Below are positions 1-8,007 of a stretch of DNA of 64,000 nucleotides, piece after piece. Both the position numbers and the translations under genes were made by a program. Each line of letters begins with the position of its first letter. Within the stretch, counting starts at the first letter, position 1. The stretch covers positions 310,001 through 374,000 of the forward strand of contig NZ_JBEXAE010000004.1 in NCBI RefSeq assembly GCF_040566695.1, written 5' to 3'. Below the pieces are notes generated by a model. The model saw nothing but the letters and a program-made list of their open reading frames with translations, ran no database searches and was not told the origin of the DNA. This DNA comes from Sediminicola arcticus (GTDB taxonomy: Bacteria > Bacteroidota > Bacteroidia > Flavobacteriales > Flavobacteriaceae).

Positions 1-838
1 CCTCGTTCGGGTGGTTGATTCTACTCCAAGAAAGATCAGTGATATGGATTAGACCATCAACACCTCCAAGGTCAATAAAGACACCATAAGAAGTAATGTT
101 TTTAACAACACCTTCCAATACCTGTCCTTTTTCAAGTTGACCGATAATCTCTTTTTTCTGTTCTTCGATATCCGCTTCGATCAATGCTTTATGGGATACT
201 ACTACGTTTTTGAATTCATGGTTAATTTTAACCACTTTAAATTCCATAGTTTTTCCTACGTACTGATCGTAGTCACGAATTGGTTTCACGTCAATTTGAG
301 AACCTGGTAAGAAAGCTTCGATGCCAAAAACATCAACGATCATACCCCCTTTAGTTCTGCACTTAACGAAACCATTAACGATTTCTTCTTTGTCATGGGC
401 AGCATTAACTCTATCCCAAGCCATGATAGTTCTGGCCTTTCTATGAGATAATACTAATTGTCCACTTTTATCCTCACGGATGTCGATCAATACCTCAACT
501 TTGTCACCAACCTTTAAATCTGGATTGTAACGAAATTCGTTAAGGGAGATAACTCCTTCAGATTTTGCGTTGATGTCAATGATAGCTTCACGATCTGTTA
601 GGTAAACTACAGTTCCTTCTACTACTTCTTCATCTGCAGTATCTACAAAGTTTTTAGCTACCAACGTTTCAAATTCCTGTAATTTGGAATCATCCACACG
701 CTCAATACCTTGTTCGTACTTGTCCCAGTTGAAGTTTTCCAAAAATTCTTTTGGATCTTGAACTTGAGTCTCTACTTTTGTTTCTTTAGCGACTTCAGTA
801 GTTTCATCTACTTGCGCTGTTGTTTTGTCTTCAGCCAT
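1..838 (-). CDS. rpsA: 30S ribosomal protein S1 (partial, N-terminal part)
   Basis: Reading leftwards from an ATG at 838, the frame stays open to the window edge, so about 279 N-terminal residues are present and the C-terminal S1 repeats lie outside. After an acidic leader of about 50 residues come consecutive S1 (OB-fold) repeats, recognisable by GTVVYLTDREAIIDI, RTKGGMIVDVFGIEAFLPGS and VKNITSYGVFIDLGGVDGLI. S1 binds mRNA on the small ribosomal subunit and helps initiation. In Bacteroidota, where Shine-Dalgarno sequences are rare, it is thought to matter especially for start selection. The family call is certain. The start is supported by the acidic N-terminus and by the consensus promoter at 958-988, which implies a leader of roughly 110 nt. 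Confidence 0.97.
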   Translation of the reverse strand, partial: MAEDKTTAQVDETTEVAKETKVETQVQDPKEFLENFNWDKYEQGIERVDDSKLQEFETLVAKNFVDTADEEVVEGTVVYLTDREAIIDINAKSEGVISLNEFRYNPDLKVGDKVEVLIDIREDKSGQLVLSHRKARTIMAWDRVNAAHDKEEIVNGFVKCRTKGGMIVDVFGIEAFLPGSQIDVKPIRDYDQYVGKTMEFKVVKINHEFKNVVVSHKALIEADIEEQKKEIIGQLEKGQVLEGVVKNITSYGVFIDLGGVDGLIHITDLSWSRINHPNE

Positions 839-957
839 TTGCTGATAATTAATTTGTATTCTGTAGCCATTCAAGAGCTAAACAATTACTACAGAAGATG
901 TTATTTATAATTTTTCTTTAGTACCCTTTCCTCTTGACTCTCTGTAAAAAAGGTGTG

Positions 958-988
958 CAAAAATACAACTAAAAAGTGGTTTTACAAA
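958..988 (-). promoter_or_regulatory. Bacteroidota-type promoter of rpsA
   Basis: On the minus strand TTTG (985-988) is followed after exactly 19 bp by TATTTTTG (958-965), a full match to the Bacteroidota sigma-ABfr consensus TTTG-N19-TAnnTTTG. The predicted transcription start is near 951, giving a 5' leader of about 110 nt before the rpsA ATG. It is the best promoter I found in the window. Confidence 0.8.
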
Positions 989-1100
989 CCTTATTTCTAG
1001 AAGGTTGCCTTTGGATTAGATTTTTGAAAGAAATATTCGAAAAATGCTTGAAAATACTTGGCTTATAGGTTGTAATATTAACCTAATAAAGATAACAATT

Positions 1101-1481
1101 ATGAGTACTAAAGACAAATATAAAGGTGTCTTAACCCTAGGAGAAAAATTGGGTATAAAAGATGGGGAAGTATCGGAAGAAGGTGGTGTTCTTAAAATAA
1201 AAGGTGTGGCCAACACTCCGTTTGAAAAAGACCTCCTATGGTATAAGATAAAGGAATTGGATGGGGATAATCCATCAGATATAAAGGCAAACATCTCTGT
1301 TGATGATGATTCTGTCTACCATAGACATACTGTAAAAAGCGGAGAATCCCTGAGTAAGATTGCTAAGCATTATTATGTGGACCCCATGAAATAGAAGAAG
1401 ATTTTTGAAGCGAATACCAATATTCTAAAAAATCCGGACATGATTCATCCTGATCAAGTGTTGGTTATACCAAAACCATAA
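1101..1481 (+). pseudogene. BON/LysM-domain protein (Kbp/YgaU-like) interrupted by an in-frame TAG
   Basis: The frame from ATG 1101 encodes a BON-like region (about residues 10-65) and then the start of a LysM domain (HTVKSGESLSKIAKHYYV). It meets TAG at 1392-1394 (codon 98) in the middle of LysM. The same frame continues without further stops for 28 codons (KKIFEANTNILKNPDMIHPD...) to TAA at 1479-1481, restoring a complete LysM domain. The whole product would be 126 residues, close to E. coli Kbp (YgaU), a small BON-LysM protein that binds potassium. One substitution (for example TAT or TAC to TAG, since family members usually have Tyr or Asn here) explains the break. Either the gene is newly inactivated, the TAG is read through, or the base is a sequencing error. 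An upstream in-frame ATG at 1044 would add 19 residues unlike the family. Confidence 0.75.
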
Positions 1482-1516
1482 GATTTTTAAAAAAAGCCTT
1501 TAACATTGCCCTTTTT

Positions 1517-2209
1517 TTATTGTTTTTCTATGACACGGAGGGAGTGATTATATATTCTATCAAATTGCTCCTCCATACCCATATCACTATTATCAAATTC
1601 AATGGCGTCCTCAGCCCTTTTTAATGGAGAGAATTCCCTGTGGGAATCTACATAATCTCTATTTTGGATGTTTTTCAACACCTCCTCATAGGATACTTTA
1701 TCTCCTTTGTCTAATAATTCCTTATATCTTCTATAGGCCCTAGTTTCAGGGGAAGCTGTCATGAAAATTTTCAGTTCTGCATCTGGGAATACAACGGTGC
1801 CAATATCTCTGCCGTCCATAACAATACCTTTATCCTTGCCCATTTCCTTTTGCATGTCCACCAACTTATGCCGCACTTCCTCTATAGTAGCTACTCTACT
1901 CACCTGATTAGAGACTTCTATGCGCCTAATTTCCTTTTCAATATTTTCACCATTAAGGTACATCTCAGCAAAACCAAGTTGCTCATTAAAAACAAATTTT
2001 AGCTTCGCATTTGGTAACAATTTTATCAAAGCAGCGACATTCTCGTTTTCCACTCCCACAAACCTATTTCGCATAGCAAACAAGGCAATAGCCCTATACA
2101 TAGCTCCGGTGTCTACATAAATATATCCCAAAGCCTTTGCTAGTTGCTTGGCAAGCGTACTTTTTCCGGTTGAAGAAAAGCCATCAATGGCTATGGTTAT
2201 TTTTTGCAT
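1517..2209 (-). CDS. cmk: Cytidylate kinase
   Basis: Phosphorylates CMP and dCMP to the diphosphates with ATP, in the cytoplasm. The P-loop GFSSTGKST lies at residues 10-18, followed by VDTGAMYRAIA and the GRDIGTVVFPDA motif typical of bacterial CMP kinases. From ATG 2209 the product is 230 residues, the normal family length. An upstream ATG at 2233 would add MNSEYFWQ, which the family lacks, and that stretch overlaps the TATTTTTG box at 2214-2221. The box ends only 4 bp before the chosen ATG, so the mRNA may be leaderless. The gene is followed on the same strand by intergenic sequence and faces the broken LysM gene. Confidence 0.95.
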   Translation of the reverse strand: MQKITIAIDGFSSTGKSTLAKQLAKALGYIYVDTGAMYRAIALFAMRNRFVGVENENVAALIKLLPNAKLKFVFNEQLGFAEMYLNGENIEKEIRRIEVSNQVSRVATIEEVRHKLVDMQKEMGKDKGIVMDGRDIGTVVFPDAELKIFMTASPETRAYRRYKELLDKGDKVSYEEVLKNIQNRDYVDSHREFSPLKRAEDAIEFDNSDMGMEEQFDRIYNHSLRVIEKQ

Positions 2210-2213
2210 CTGC

Positions 2214-2221
2214 CAAAAATA
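2214..2221 (-). promoter_or_regulatory. TATTTTTG -7 box abutting the cmk start
   Basis: TATTTTTG matches the Bacteroidota -7 element and is separated from the cmk ATG by only GCAG. The expected transcription start, about 4-8 nt after the box, would fall on or next to the A of the ATG. No clear -33 TTTG lies 19-21 bp upstream. Confidence 0.45.
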
Positions 2222-2256
2222 CTCAGAATTCAATTATTTCTTTAACAATTTACATG

Positions 2257-2299
2257 AAAAAAGGACAATGGTTCCAGGCAAACTAGAACCATTGTCCTT
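2257..2299 (-). terminator. Rho-independent terminator of lon
   Basis: A perfect 14-bp stem (AAGGACAATGGTTC, 2261-2274, with its complement at 2286-2299) has an 11-nt loop and is followed on the minus strand by a run of six T. It lies about 35 bp after the lon stop codon. Confidence 0.85.
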
Positions 2300-2333
2300 A
2301 TTATCTACTATGAACTAATACCTAAGCCTATGT

Positions 2334-4784
2334 TTAAAGACTTTTTGCATTCCTTACATTTTCATCCGTAATGGCTAAATCTATAACTTTGCTCATATCT
2401 GTTACATAATGGAACGTTAGACCTTTTAAGTAGTCGGCTTTTATTTCCAAAATGTCCTTTCTATTGTCCTCACAAAGGATTATCTCTTTGATCTTAGCCC
2501 TTTTAGCAGCTAGAATCTTTTCTTTAATCCCACCTACTGGAAGCACCTTACCTCTAAGAGTGATCTCACCTGTCATGGCCATACTTTTTTTAACCTTCTT
2601 CTGTGTAAATAAGGATACCAAAGAGGTAAGCATGGTGACACCCGCGCTTGGGCCATCTTTTGGGGTAGCCCCTTCTGGAACGTGAATATGAACATTATAC
2701 TTATCGAACACTTCAGAATCTATCCCAAAACTATCTGCGTTAGACTTTATATATTCCATGGCTATGGTGGCAGATTCTTTCATAACCTTTCCTAGGTTTC
2801 CTGTAATATTCATGGTACCCTTGCCTTTGGATAAAATAGATTCTATAAACAGGATATCCCCACCAACACTTGTCCATGCCAAGCCAGTAACAACCCCAGC
2901 CACATCATTGCTCTCATATTTGTCCCGCTCCATTCTGGCAGGTCCCAATACTATTTCAATGTCTTCATTGGTCACTTTTAAATTGTACTCCTCCTCCATG
3001 GCAATAGACTTGGCCGCGTGACGTACCATTTTTGCCACTTGTTTCTCTAAGGAGCGTACCCCGGATTCCCGGGTATACCCTTCCACTATTTTTTCTAATT
3101 GTGATTTGGCAATCTTTAAATCTTTATCTGTAAGTCCGTGCTCTTTTAATTGCTTTGGTAAAAGATGCCTTTTTGCTATCTCCACTTTCTCCTCTATGGT
3201 ATATCCGGACACATTGATAATTTCCATACGATCCAATAAAGCGGGCTGTATGCCAGACAAATTATTGGCTGTTGCTATGAACATCACCTTGGAAAGATCG
3301 TATCCCATTTCCAAAAAGTTATCATGGAAATCATTGTTCTGTTCTGGATCTAACACTTCCAACATGGCAGATGATGGATCACCTTGGTGACTGTTAGTCA
3401 ATTTATCAATCTCATCCAATATGAACACGGGATTGGATTTTCCAGCCTTTTTAAGACTTTGAATAATACGTCCGGGCATTGCACCAATATACGTTTTTCT
3501 GTGGCCGCGTATTTCGGCTTCATCCCGTAATCCACCTAGTGAAATACGAACATACTCCCTCCCAATGGCTTTGGCTATAGATTTCCCCAAGGAGGTTTTA
3601 CCCACACCTGGTGGACCATACAAACATAATATTGGAGATTTCATGTCATTTCTGAGCTTTAAAACCGCCAAGTACTCAATAACCCTTCTTTTGACGTCTT
3701 CCAAGCCATAATGGTCTCTGTCCAATATTTTTTGTGCTCTTTTTAAATCGAATTTATCCTTCGAAAATTCATCCCAAGGCAATTCTAAAAACAGCTCTAA
3801 ATAATTTCTTTGAATAGAATATTCGGCTACCTGTGGGTTCATGCGTTGCATTTTGGCCAACTCCTTAGTGAAGTGTTCCGATACCTTTTTGTTCCATTTT
3901 TTTTCTTTCGCTTTTTGAGCCATTTCATCAACTTCCTCTTCATAGGAAATACCACCCAATTCTTCTTGGATAGTTTTCATTTGTTGATGAAGAAAATACT
4001 CTTTTTGCTGTTGGTCTAGATCACTACGTACCTTGCTCTGAATGTTGTTCTTCAGCTCTAATTTTTGGAGCTCCACATTCATGTATTTTAATGTAGCCAA
4101 GGCCCTATCCTGCAAATTCGGGATTTCCAATAATTCTTGCTTTTCCTTGACTCCAAGATTAAGATTGGAAGACACAAAATTGATCAAAAATGAATTACTC
4201 TGAATATTCTTGATAGCAAAGGAAGCCTCACTCGGAATATTAGGATTATCCTTGATGATCTTTAATGCCAATTCTTTGATAGACTCTATAATGGCAAGAA
4301 ATTCCTGACTATCGCCTATTGGTCTTTCCTCTTTTGTTTCCCTGACCGTGGCAGTCATATAGGGCTTTTCCGTAAGAACTTCAGCGATTTCGAAGCGTTT
4401 TTTCCCTTGAATGATGACCGTTGTATTCCCATCTGGCATTTGCAACACTCTTAGTATTCGGGCAACTGTCCCTAAGGTATTGATGTCCTTGATTCCAGGA
4501 TTCTCTGTCTCTTCATCCTTTTGGGAAACCACTCCTATGACTTTTGAACCATTATTGGCATCTTTTATGAGGTTTATAGATTTATCCCTTCCGGCGGTGA
4601 TTGGTATTACTACCCCTGGGAACAGAACGGTATTGCGCAAAGGCAAAATTGGTAATATTTCCGGCAAGGCCTCGTTATTAATCTCCTCCTCATCTTCAGG
4701 TGTCATTAAGGGTATTAACTCTGATTCCTCGTCAATTCCTTGCAGTGACATACTGTCAATATTTAAAAATTTAGATTTACTCAT
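2334..4784 (-). CDS. lon: ATP-dependent protease Lon (LonA type)
   Basis: Cytoplasmic AAA+ serine protease that degrades misfolded and regulatory proteins. The 816 residues carry the N-terminal LON substrate-binding domain (PLRNTVLFPGVVIPI near residue 50), a coiled-coil linker, the AAA+ module with Walker A GPPGVGKTSLG and Walker B VFILDEIDK, and the C-terminal protease domain with the Ser/Lys dyad: Ser713 in KDGPSAGVTM and Lys754 in GGIKEKILAA. Length and architecture are those of LonA. The gene stands alone, divergent from the ECF sigma operon across about 215 bp, and ends at a strong terminator. I saw no clear CIRCE-type heat-shock operator upstream. Confidence 0.97.
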   Translation of the reverse strand: MSKSKFLNIDSMSLQGIDEESELIPLMTPEDEEEINNEALPEILPILPLRNTVLFPGVVIPITAGRDKSINLIKDANNGSKVIGVVSQKDEETENPGIKDINTLGTVARILRVLQMPDGNTTVIIQGKKRFEIAEVLTEKPYMTATVRETKEERPIGDSQEFLAIIESIKELALKIIKDNPNIPSEASFAIKNIQSNSFLINFVSSNLNLGVKEKQELLEIPNLQDRALATLKYMNVELQKLELKNNIQSKVRSDLDQQQKEYFLHQQMKTIQEELGGISYEEEVDEMAQKAKEKKWNKKVSEHFTKELAKMQRMNPQVAEYSIQRNYLELFLELPWDEFSKDKFDLKRAQKILDRDHYGLEDVKRRVIEYLAVLKLRNDMKSPILCLYGPPGVGKTSLGKSIAKAIGREYVRISLGGLRDEAEIRGHRKTYIGAMPGRIIQSLKKAGKSNPVFILDEIDKLTNSHQGDPSSAMLEVLDPEQNNDFHDNFLEMGYDLSKVMFIATANNLSGIQPALLDRMEIINVSGYTIEEKVEIAKRHLLPKQLKEHGLTDKDLKIAKSQLEKIVEGYTRESGVRSLEKQVAKMVRHAAKSIAMEEEYNLKVTNEDIEIVLGPARMERDKYESNDVAGVVTGLAWTSVGGDILFIESILSKGKGTMNITGNLGKVMKESATIAMEYIKSNADSFGIDSEVFDKYNVHIHVPEGATPKDGPSAGVTMLTSLVSLFTQKKVKKSMAMTGEITLRGKVLPVGGIKEKILAAKRAKIKEIILCEDNRKDILEIKADYLKGLTFHYVTDMSKVIDLAITDENVRNAKSL

Positions 4785-4999
4785 AGCATTATTTCGGTCA
4801 TTCTGTCATTTTAAAACAGAAATCTTATTTAAAATTATAATTGATAGGTCTGTGAAAAATCGTAAACCTAAATATAATAGGGATTTCAGCTCCATATTTC
4901 CTCATGTAAAAACAATTGTTATGCCAACATCTAGTTTATTTTTTGAAAAACTGTAACAATCCGTAAATTAAATCATCTATTAGACAAACGATTTACTTT

Positions 5000-5557
5000 T
5001 TGAGCCAACAAGGAGAACATATAAACGATCTGTTACAATTATGCAAAGAAGGTAACGCAGGAGCGCAATTGGAAGTATACAACCGCTATTATAAAAGCAT
5101 GTACAATACATCCCTGAGGATAGTTAAAGATAGTGCAGAAGCGGAAGATATCATGCAAGAGTCCTTTTTAAGCGCTTTCACCAAATTGCACACCTTTATA
5201 GGGGAAGTCACCTTTGGATCCTGGTTAAAAAAAATCGTGGTGAACAACAGTATACATCACTATCGTAAGCAGCAGAAAAAAAATGAGGTTGCCCTAGACA
5301 CTATGCTGTACAAGGTCAAAGATGATGATGGTATTGACCCAGATCATGGAGTCACTGAAATGATGGCTCAAAAAGTGATGTCTGCCATGAATCAATTACA
5401 GGACAATTACAGAGTTGCTTTGACCTTATTTTTAATAGAAGGTTATGATTATGAAGAAATAAGCGAAATCATGAAAATTAGTTATGCCAATTGCAGAACT
5501 ATTATATCTAGAGCAAAGGAGAGCCTTAGAAAAAAATTAACCCTAGTAATACAGTAA
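5000..5557 (+). CDS. ECF-type RNA polymerase sigma-70 factor
   Basis: An extracytoplasmic-function sigma factor of 185 residues with a sigma-2 domain (DSAEAEDIMQESFLSAFTKL, residues about 45-64) and a sigma-4 helix-turn-helix near the C-terminus (DYEEISEIMKISYANCRTII). It directs RNA polymerase to an unknown promoter set. No ATG fits: the frame opens at 4967 and the first usual start is TTG at 5000, giving MSQQGEHINDLLQLCKEGN, which aligns with the normal ECF N-terminus. It heads a compact four-gene operon (2, 10 and 18 bp gaps) ending in two putative surface beta proteins, so envelope state is the likely input or output. I infer that; nothing in the sequence proves it. Confidence 0.9.
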   Translation: MSQQGEHINDLLQLCKEGNAGAQLEVYNRYYKSMYNTSLRIVKDSAEAEDIMQESFLSAFTKLHTFIGEVTFGSWLKKIVVNNSIHHYRKQQKKNEVALDTMLYKVKDDDGIDPDHGVTEMMAQKVMSAMNQLQDNYRVALTLFLIEGYDYEEISEIMKISYANCRTIISRAKESLRKKLTLVIQ

Positions 5558-5559
5558 CA

Positions 5560-6111
5560 ATGGACAATTTAGAAACTATATTCAACGATTTAAAGGGTGC
5601 TTTCGATAAGGATGAGCCTTCTTATGGTCATGAAGCCAGGTTTATTAAGAAACTAAATACACAGAAGACAAGGTCAAGAAGAGGATGGGCCAATGGTGGA
5701 TGGAAACCATTGCTTATGGCCGCCTCCATCGCACTACTAATTTCTTTGGGCGTTGGGTTTTATATAGAGCAACCTACAAGAGAACAACAAATTGCAGAAA
5801 TATCCCCAGAGGCGTCCAAGACAGAATTTTATTTTGCCAACCTCATCAACGAGCAGACCAAGCACTTACAAAATGAGAGCTCACCCGAGACCAAACAAAT
5901 GGTGGAAGATGCTATGCTCCAATTGAAAAAATTGGAAACAGATTATAAAAAAATGGAACAAGATCTTTTGAACGGCGGTAATAGCAAGTTCATATTAAGT
6001 GCCATGGTCACTAATTTCCAAACTAGGATAGCTCTATTGCAAGAGGTCTTACAACAGATACAACAGATACAAGCTATTAACGAAAAAGAAAAAACATCCA
6101 CTCTAATTTAA
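5560..6111 (+). CDS. Single-pass membrane protein, candidate anti-sigma factor
   Basis: The protein has 183 residues: a basic N-terminal cytoplasmic part of about 48 residues, one membrane helix (PLLMAASIALLISLGVGFY, about 48-67) and a helical, Gln/Lys/Glu-rich periplasmic part that looks like coiled coil, with QQIQQIQAINEKEK near its end. I recognise no zinc-binding HxxxCxxC anti-sigma domain. Its place 2 bp after an ECF sigma gene and its topology make it the obvious anti-sigma candidate, but that is inference from context. The ATG follows the sigma stop almost directly, which suggests translational coupling. Confidence 0.7.
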   Translation: MDNLETIFNDLKGAFDKDEPSYGHEARFIKKLNTQKTRSRRGWANGGWKPLLMAASIALLISLGVGFYIEQPTREQQIAEISPEASKTEFYFANLINEQTKHLQNESSPETKQMVEDAMLQLKKLETDYKKMEQDLLNGGNSKFILSAMVTNFQTRIALLQEVLQQIQQIQAINEKEKTSTLI

Positions 6112-6121
6112 AAAATTAAAA

Positions 6122-7213
6122 ATGAAAAAGTTCATCCCAATTGCCAGTATTATCTTGTTTTTTGCACTCCCTTTATGGTCTTATGCCGATAACGGTGAGT
6201 TAAAAGGAAAGTATACCAAAGAAAAAACAATAAAGAAAGAATTTGAAGTCAATTCCAATGCCTTGATGTCAATTGATAACAGTTATGGCAACCTCAATAT
6301 TACCTCTTGGAACGAAAATAGAATCATGATAGAGGTACGCATCAAGACCAATGGAAATAACGAAGATAAAGTCCAAAAAAAGTTAGATGAAATCTCTGTA
6401 GATTTTGAATCGGGCAGAGACATGGTCTCGGCCAAAACAATTTTTAACCAAAACAACACTAATTGGAACTGGAATTGGGGGGGTAGCAATAATGTAAATA
6501 TGCAGATCGATTATTACATAAAAGTACCTGTAAAAAATAATGTCCACCTCAATAATGACTACGGTAGTATTATTTTGGACAGGATAGACGGCCACGCAAA
6601 AATCAACTGTGATTATGGCAGATTGGAGATTGGTGAATTAAGAGGTAGAAACAATGAGCTTAATTTTGACTACACCTCTAAAAGCAGCATTGGGTTCATG
6701 AATAGTGGAAGCATTTCCGCTGACTATTCTGGCTTCACTATTGAGAAAGCAGGGGATTTGACCATTAAATCAGACTATACCAATGCAACAGTAATAAAAA
6801 TGGATAATTTAAAATACTCCAGTGATTATGGCTCCATAGACATAGGAGAAGCAATTAATGTTCAAGGAAATGGAGACTATATAACTATAAAATTAGGTGT
6901 TATCCATGGAGATTTAGATATCTCTGCAGACTATGGCTCTCTTAGAATCAAGGAGCTCGCTGCAGATGCAGGTAATGTGCAGATCAAATCAGATTATATG
7001 GGTATACATATTGGCTACAACTCCCAATACAATTTCGATTTTGAGATCACTGCTCAGTATGCTGGTGTTAGTGGCAAAGAAAATTTTGAAATCAGTGTCA
7101 GCACAGAAAAATCAAACCAAAAATATTACAAAGGCTATTATGGGAAGAACAATAGCGGGAATAAAGTTTCCATAAGCAGCGAATATGGTAGTATATCTTT
7201 CAATAAAAACTAA
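6122..7213 (+). CDS. Exported DUF4097-type beta-repeat protein
   Basis: 363 residues with a signal peptide (MKKFIPIASIILFFALPLWSYA). The mature part is a series of beta-strand repeats built around D/N-Y-G-S/N (for example NSYGNLNI, NDYGSIIL, CDYGRLEI, SDYGSIDI, ADYGSLRI, SEYGSISF), spaced about 20-40 residues apart, as expected for the DUF4097 beta-solenoid family. The protein is probably periplasmic or outer-membrane associated; no lipobox or T9SS domain is seen. It is third in the ECF sigma operon, 10 bp after the candidate anti-sigma gene. A run of seven G at 6477-6483 encodes a Gly-Gly pair. The molecular role of the family is unknown. Confidence 0.82.
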   Translation: MKKFIPIASIILFFALPLWSYADNGELKGKYTKEKTIKKEFEVNSNALMSIDNSYGNLNITSWNENRIMIEVRIKTNGNNEDKVQKKLDEISVDFESGRDMVSAKTIFNQNNTNWNWNWGGSNNVNMQIDYYIKVPVKNNVHLNNDYGSIILDRIDGHAKINCDYGRLEIGELRGRNNELNFDYTSKSSIGFMNSGSISADYSGFTIEKAGDLTIKSDYTNATVIKMDNLKYSSDYGSIDIGEAINVQGNGDYITIKLGVIHGDLDISADYGSLRIKELAADAGNVQIKSDYMGIHIGYNSQYNFDFEITAQYAGVSGKENFEISVSTEKSNQKYYKGYYGKNNSGNKVSISSEYGSISFNKN

Positions 7214-7231
7214 TCTAAACCCACTACAATC

Positions 7232-7957
7232 ATGAAAAAAAATCTAATCCTTGGTATTTCTTTGATGTGCATAACATTTACCAACGCCCAATGGGGTAAA
7301 AAAATAAAAGGCAATGGAAATATTACTACAGAAAACAGAAATACAGAATCTTATGATGCTATTTACATCTCTGGTTTCTTCGATGTGGAGCTTATAGATG
7401 GCCAAGAAGGTAAACTCATACTAAAAGGAGAAGAAAACCTCTTGGAACATATCATTACCGAGGTAAAAGATGGGAAATTAATCATCAAGGTAGAAAAAGG
7501 GATGAATTTAAGTCCGTCTTCTTGGAATCAGGGAATCTTTATCACCGTGCCTGTTGAAAGTGTAGATGCGGTTACCTTGTCCGGATCTGGAGATATAGTA
7601 GGTAAAAAAAACATAGAAACAGATCATTTCAAAACAGATATTTCTGGATCTGGAGATATCTCCCTTTCTGTCACTTCAAATTCTATAACTGCTTCTATTT
7701 CAGGATCGGGAGACATCACCCTAAACGGAAGAACTGGGGATTTTGATGTTAGGGTTTCCGGGTCTGGAGACGTTAAGGCTTATGAATTGTCCGCCAAGAA
7801 TGTAACGGCTAATGTATCCGGTTCGGCAGATATTAAGGTTACCGTTTCCGAAATGATTCAGGCGCGAGTTTCTGGGTCTGGGGATATCAGTTACCGCGGA
7901 AATCCAAAAAAGATAGATACCAAATCGTCGGGATCTGGTAATATTACCAAAGACTAA
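7232..7957 (+). CDS. Exported head GIN domain protein (DUF2807)
   Basis: 241 residues with a signal peptide (MKKNLILGISLMCITFTNAQ). It matches the DUF2807 putative auto-transporter adhesin head GIN family: SYDAIYISGFFDVELIDGQ at the start of the domain, then a ladder of SGSGDI repeats (SGSGDIVG, SGSGDISLS, SGSGDITLN, SGSGDVKA, SGSADIKV, SGSGDISYR, SGSGNITKD) about 20 residues apart, which should form a right-handed beta-helix. It is last in the ECF sigma operon and directly precedes a bidirectional terminator. Family members occur in many copies in Bacteroidota; their function is not established. Confidence 0.88.
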   Translation: MKKNLILGISLMCITFTNAQWGKKIKGNGNITTENRNTESYDAIYISGFFDVELIDGQEGKLILKGEENLLEHIITEVKDGKLIIKVEKGMNLSPSSWNQGIFITVPVESVDAVTLSGSGDIVGKKNIETDHFKTDISGSGDISLSVTSNSITASISGSGDITLNGRTGDFDVRVSGSGDVKAYELSAKNVTANVSGSADIKVTVSEMIQARVSGSGDISYRGNPKKIDTKSSGSGNITKD

Positions 7958-7979
7958 TCTGATTCTAATATTAGTATTT

Positions 7980-8007
7980 AAAAAAGTCCTTTTAAAAGGA
8001 CTTTTTT
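7980..8007. terminator. Bidirectional terminator between the GIN gene and the MFS gene
   Basis: A perfect 14-bp inverted repeat with no unpaired loop base (AAAAAAGTCCTTTT followed directly by its complement) has T-runs on both sides. It serves two convergent genes and overlaps the stop codon of the MFS gene by 2 bp. Confidence 0.85.

Noticed and set aside
4411..4956. A long frame (181 codons) on the strand opposite lon
   Set aside because: It is the shadow of the lon coding sequence; lon has full family motifs and this frame has none.
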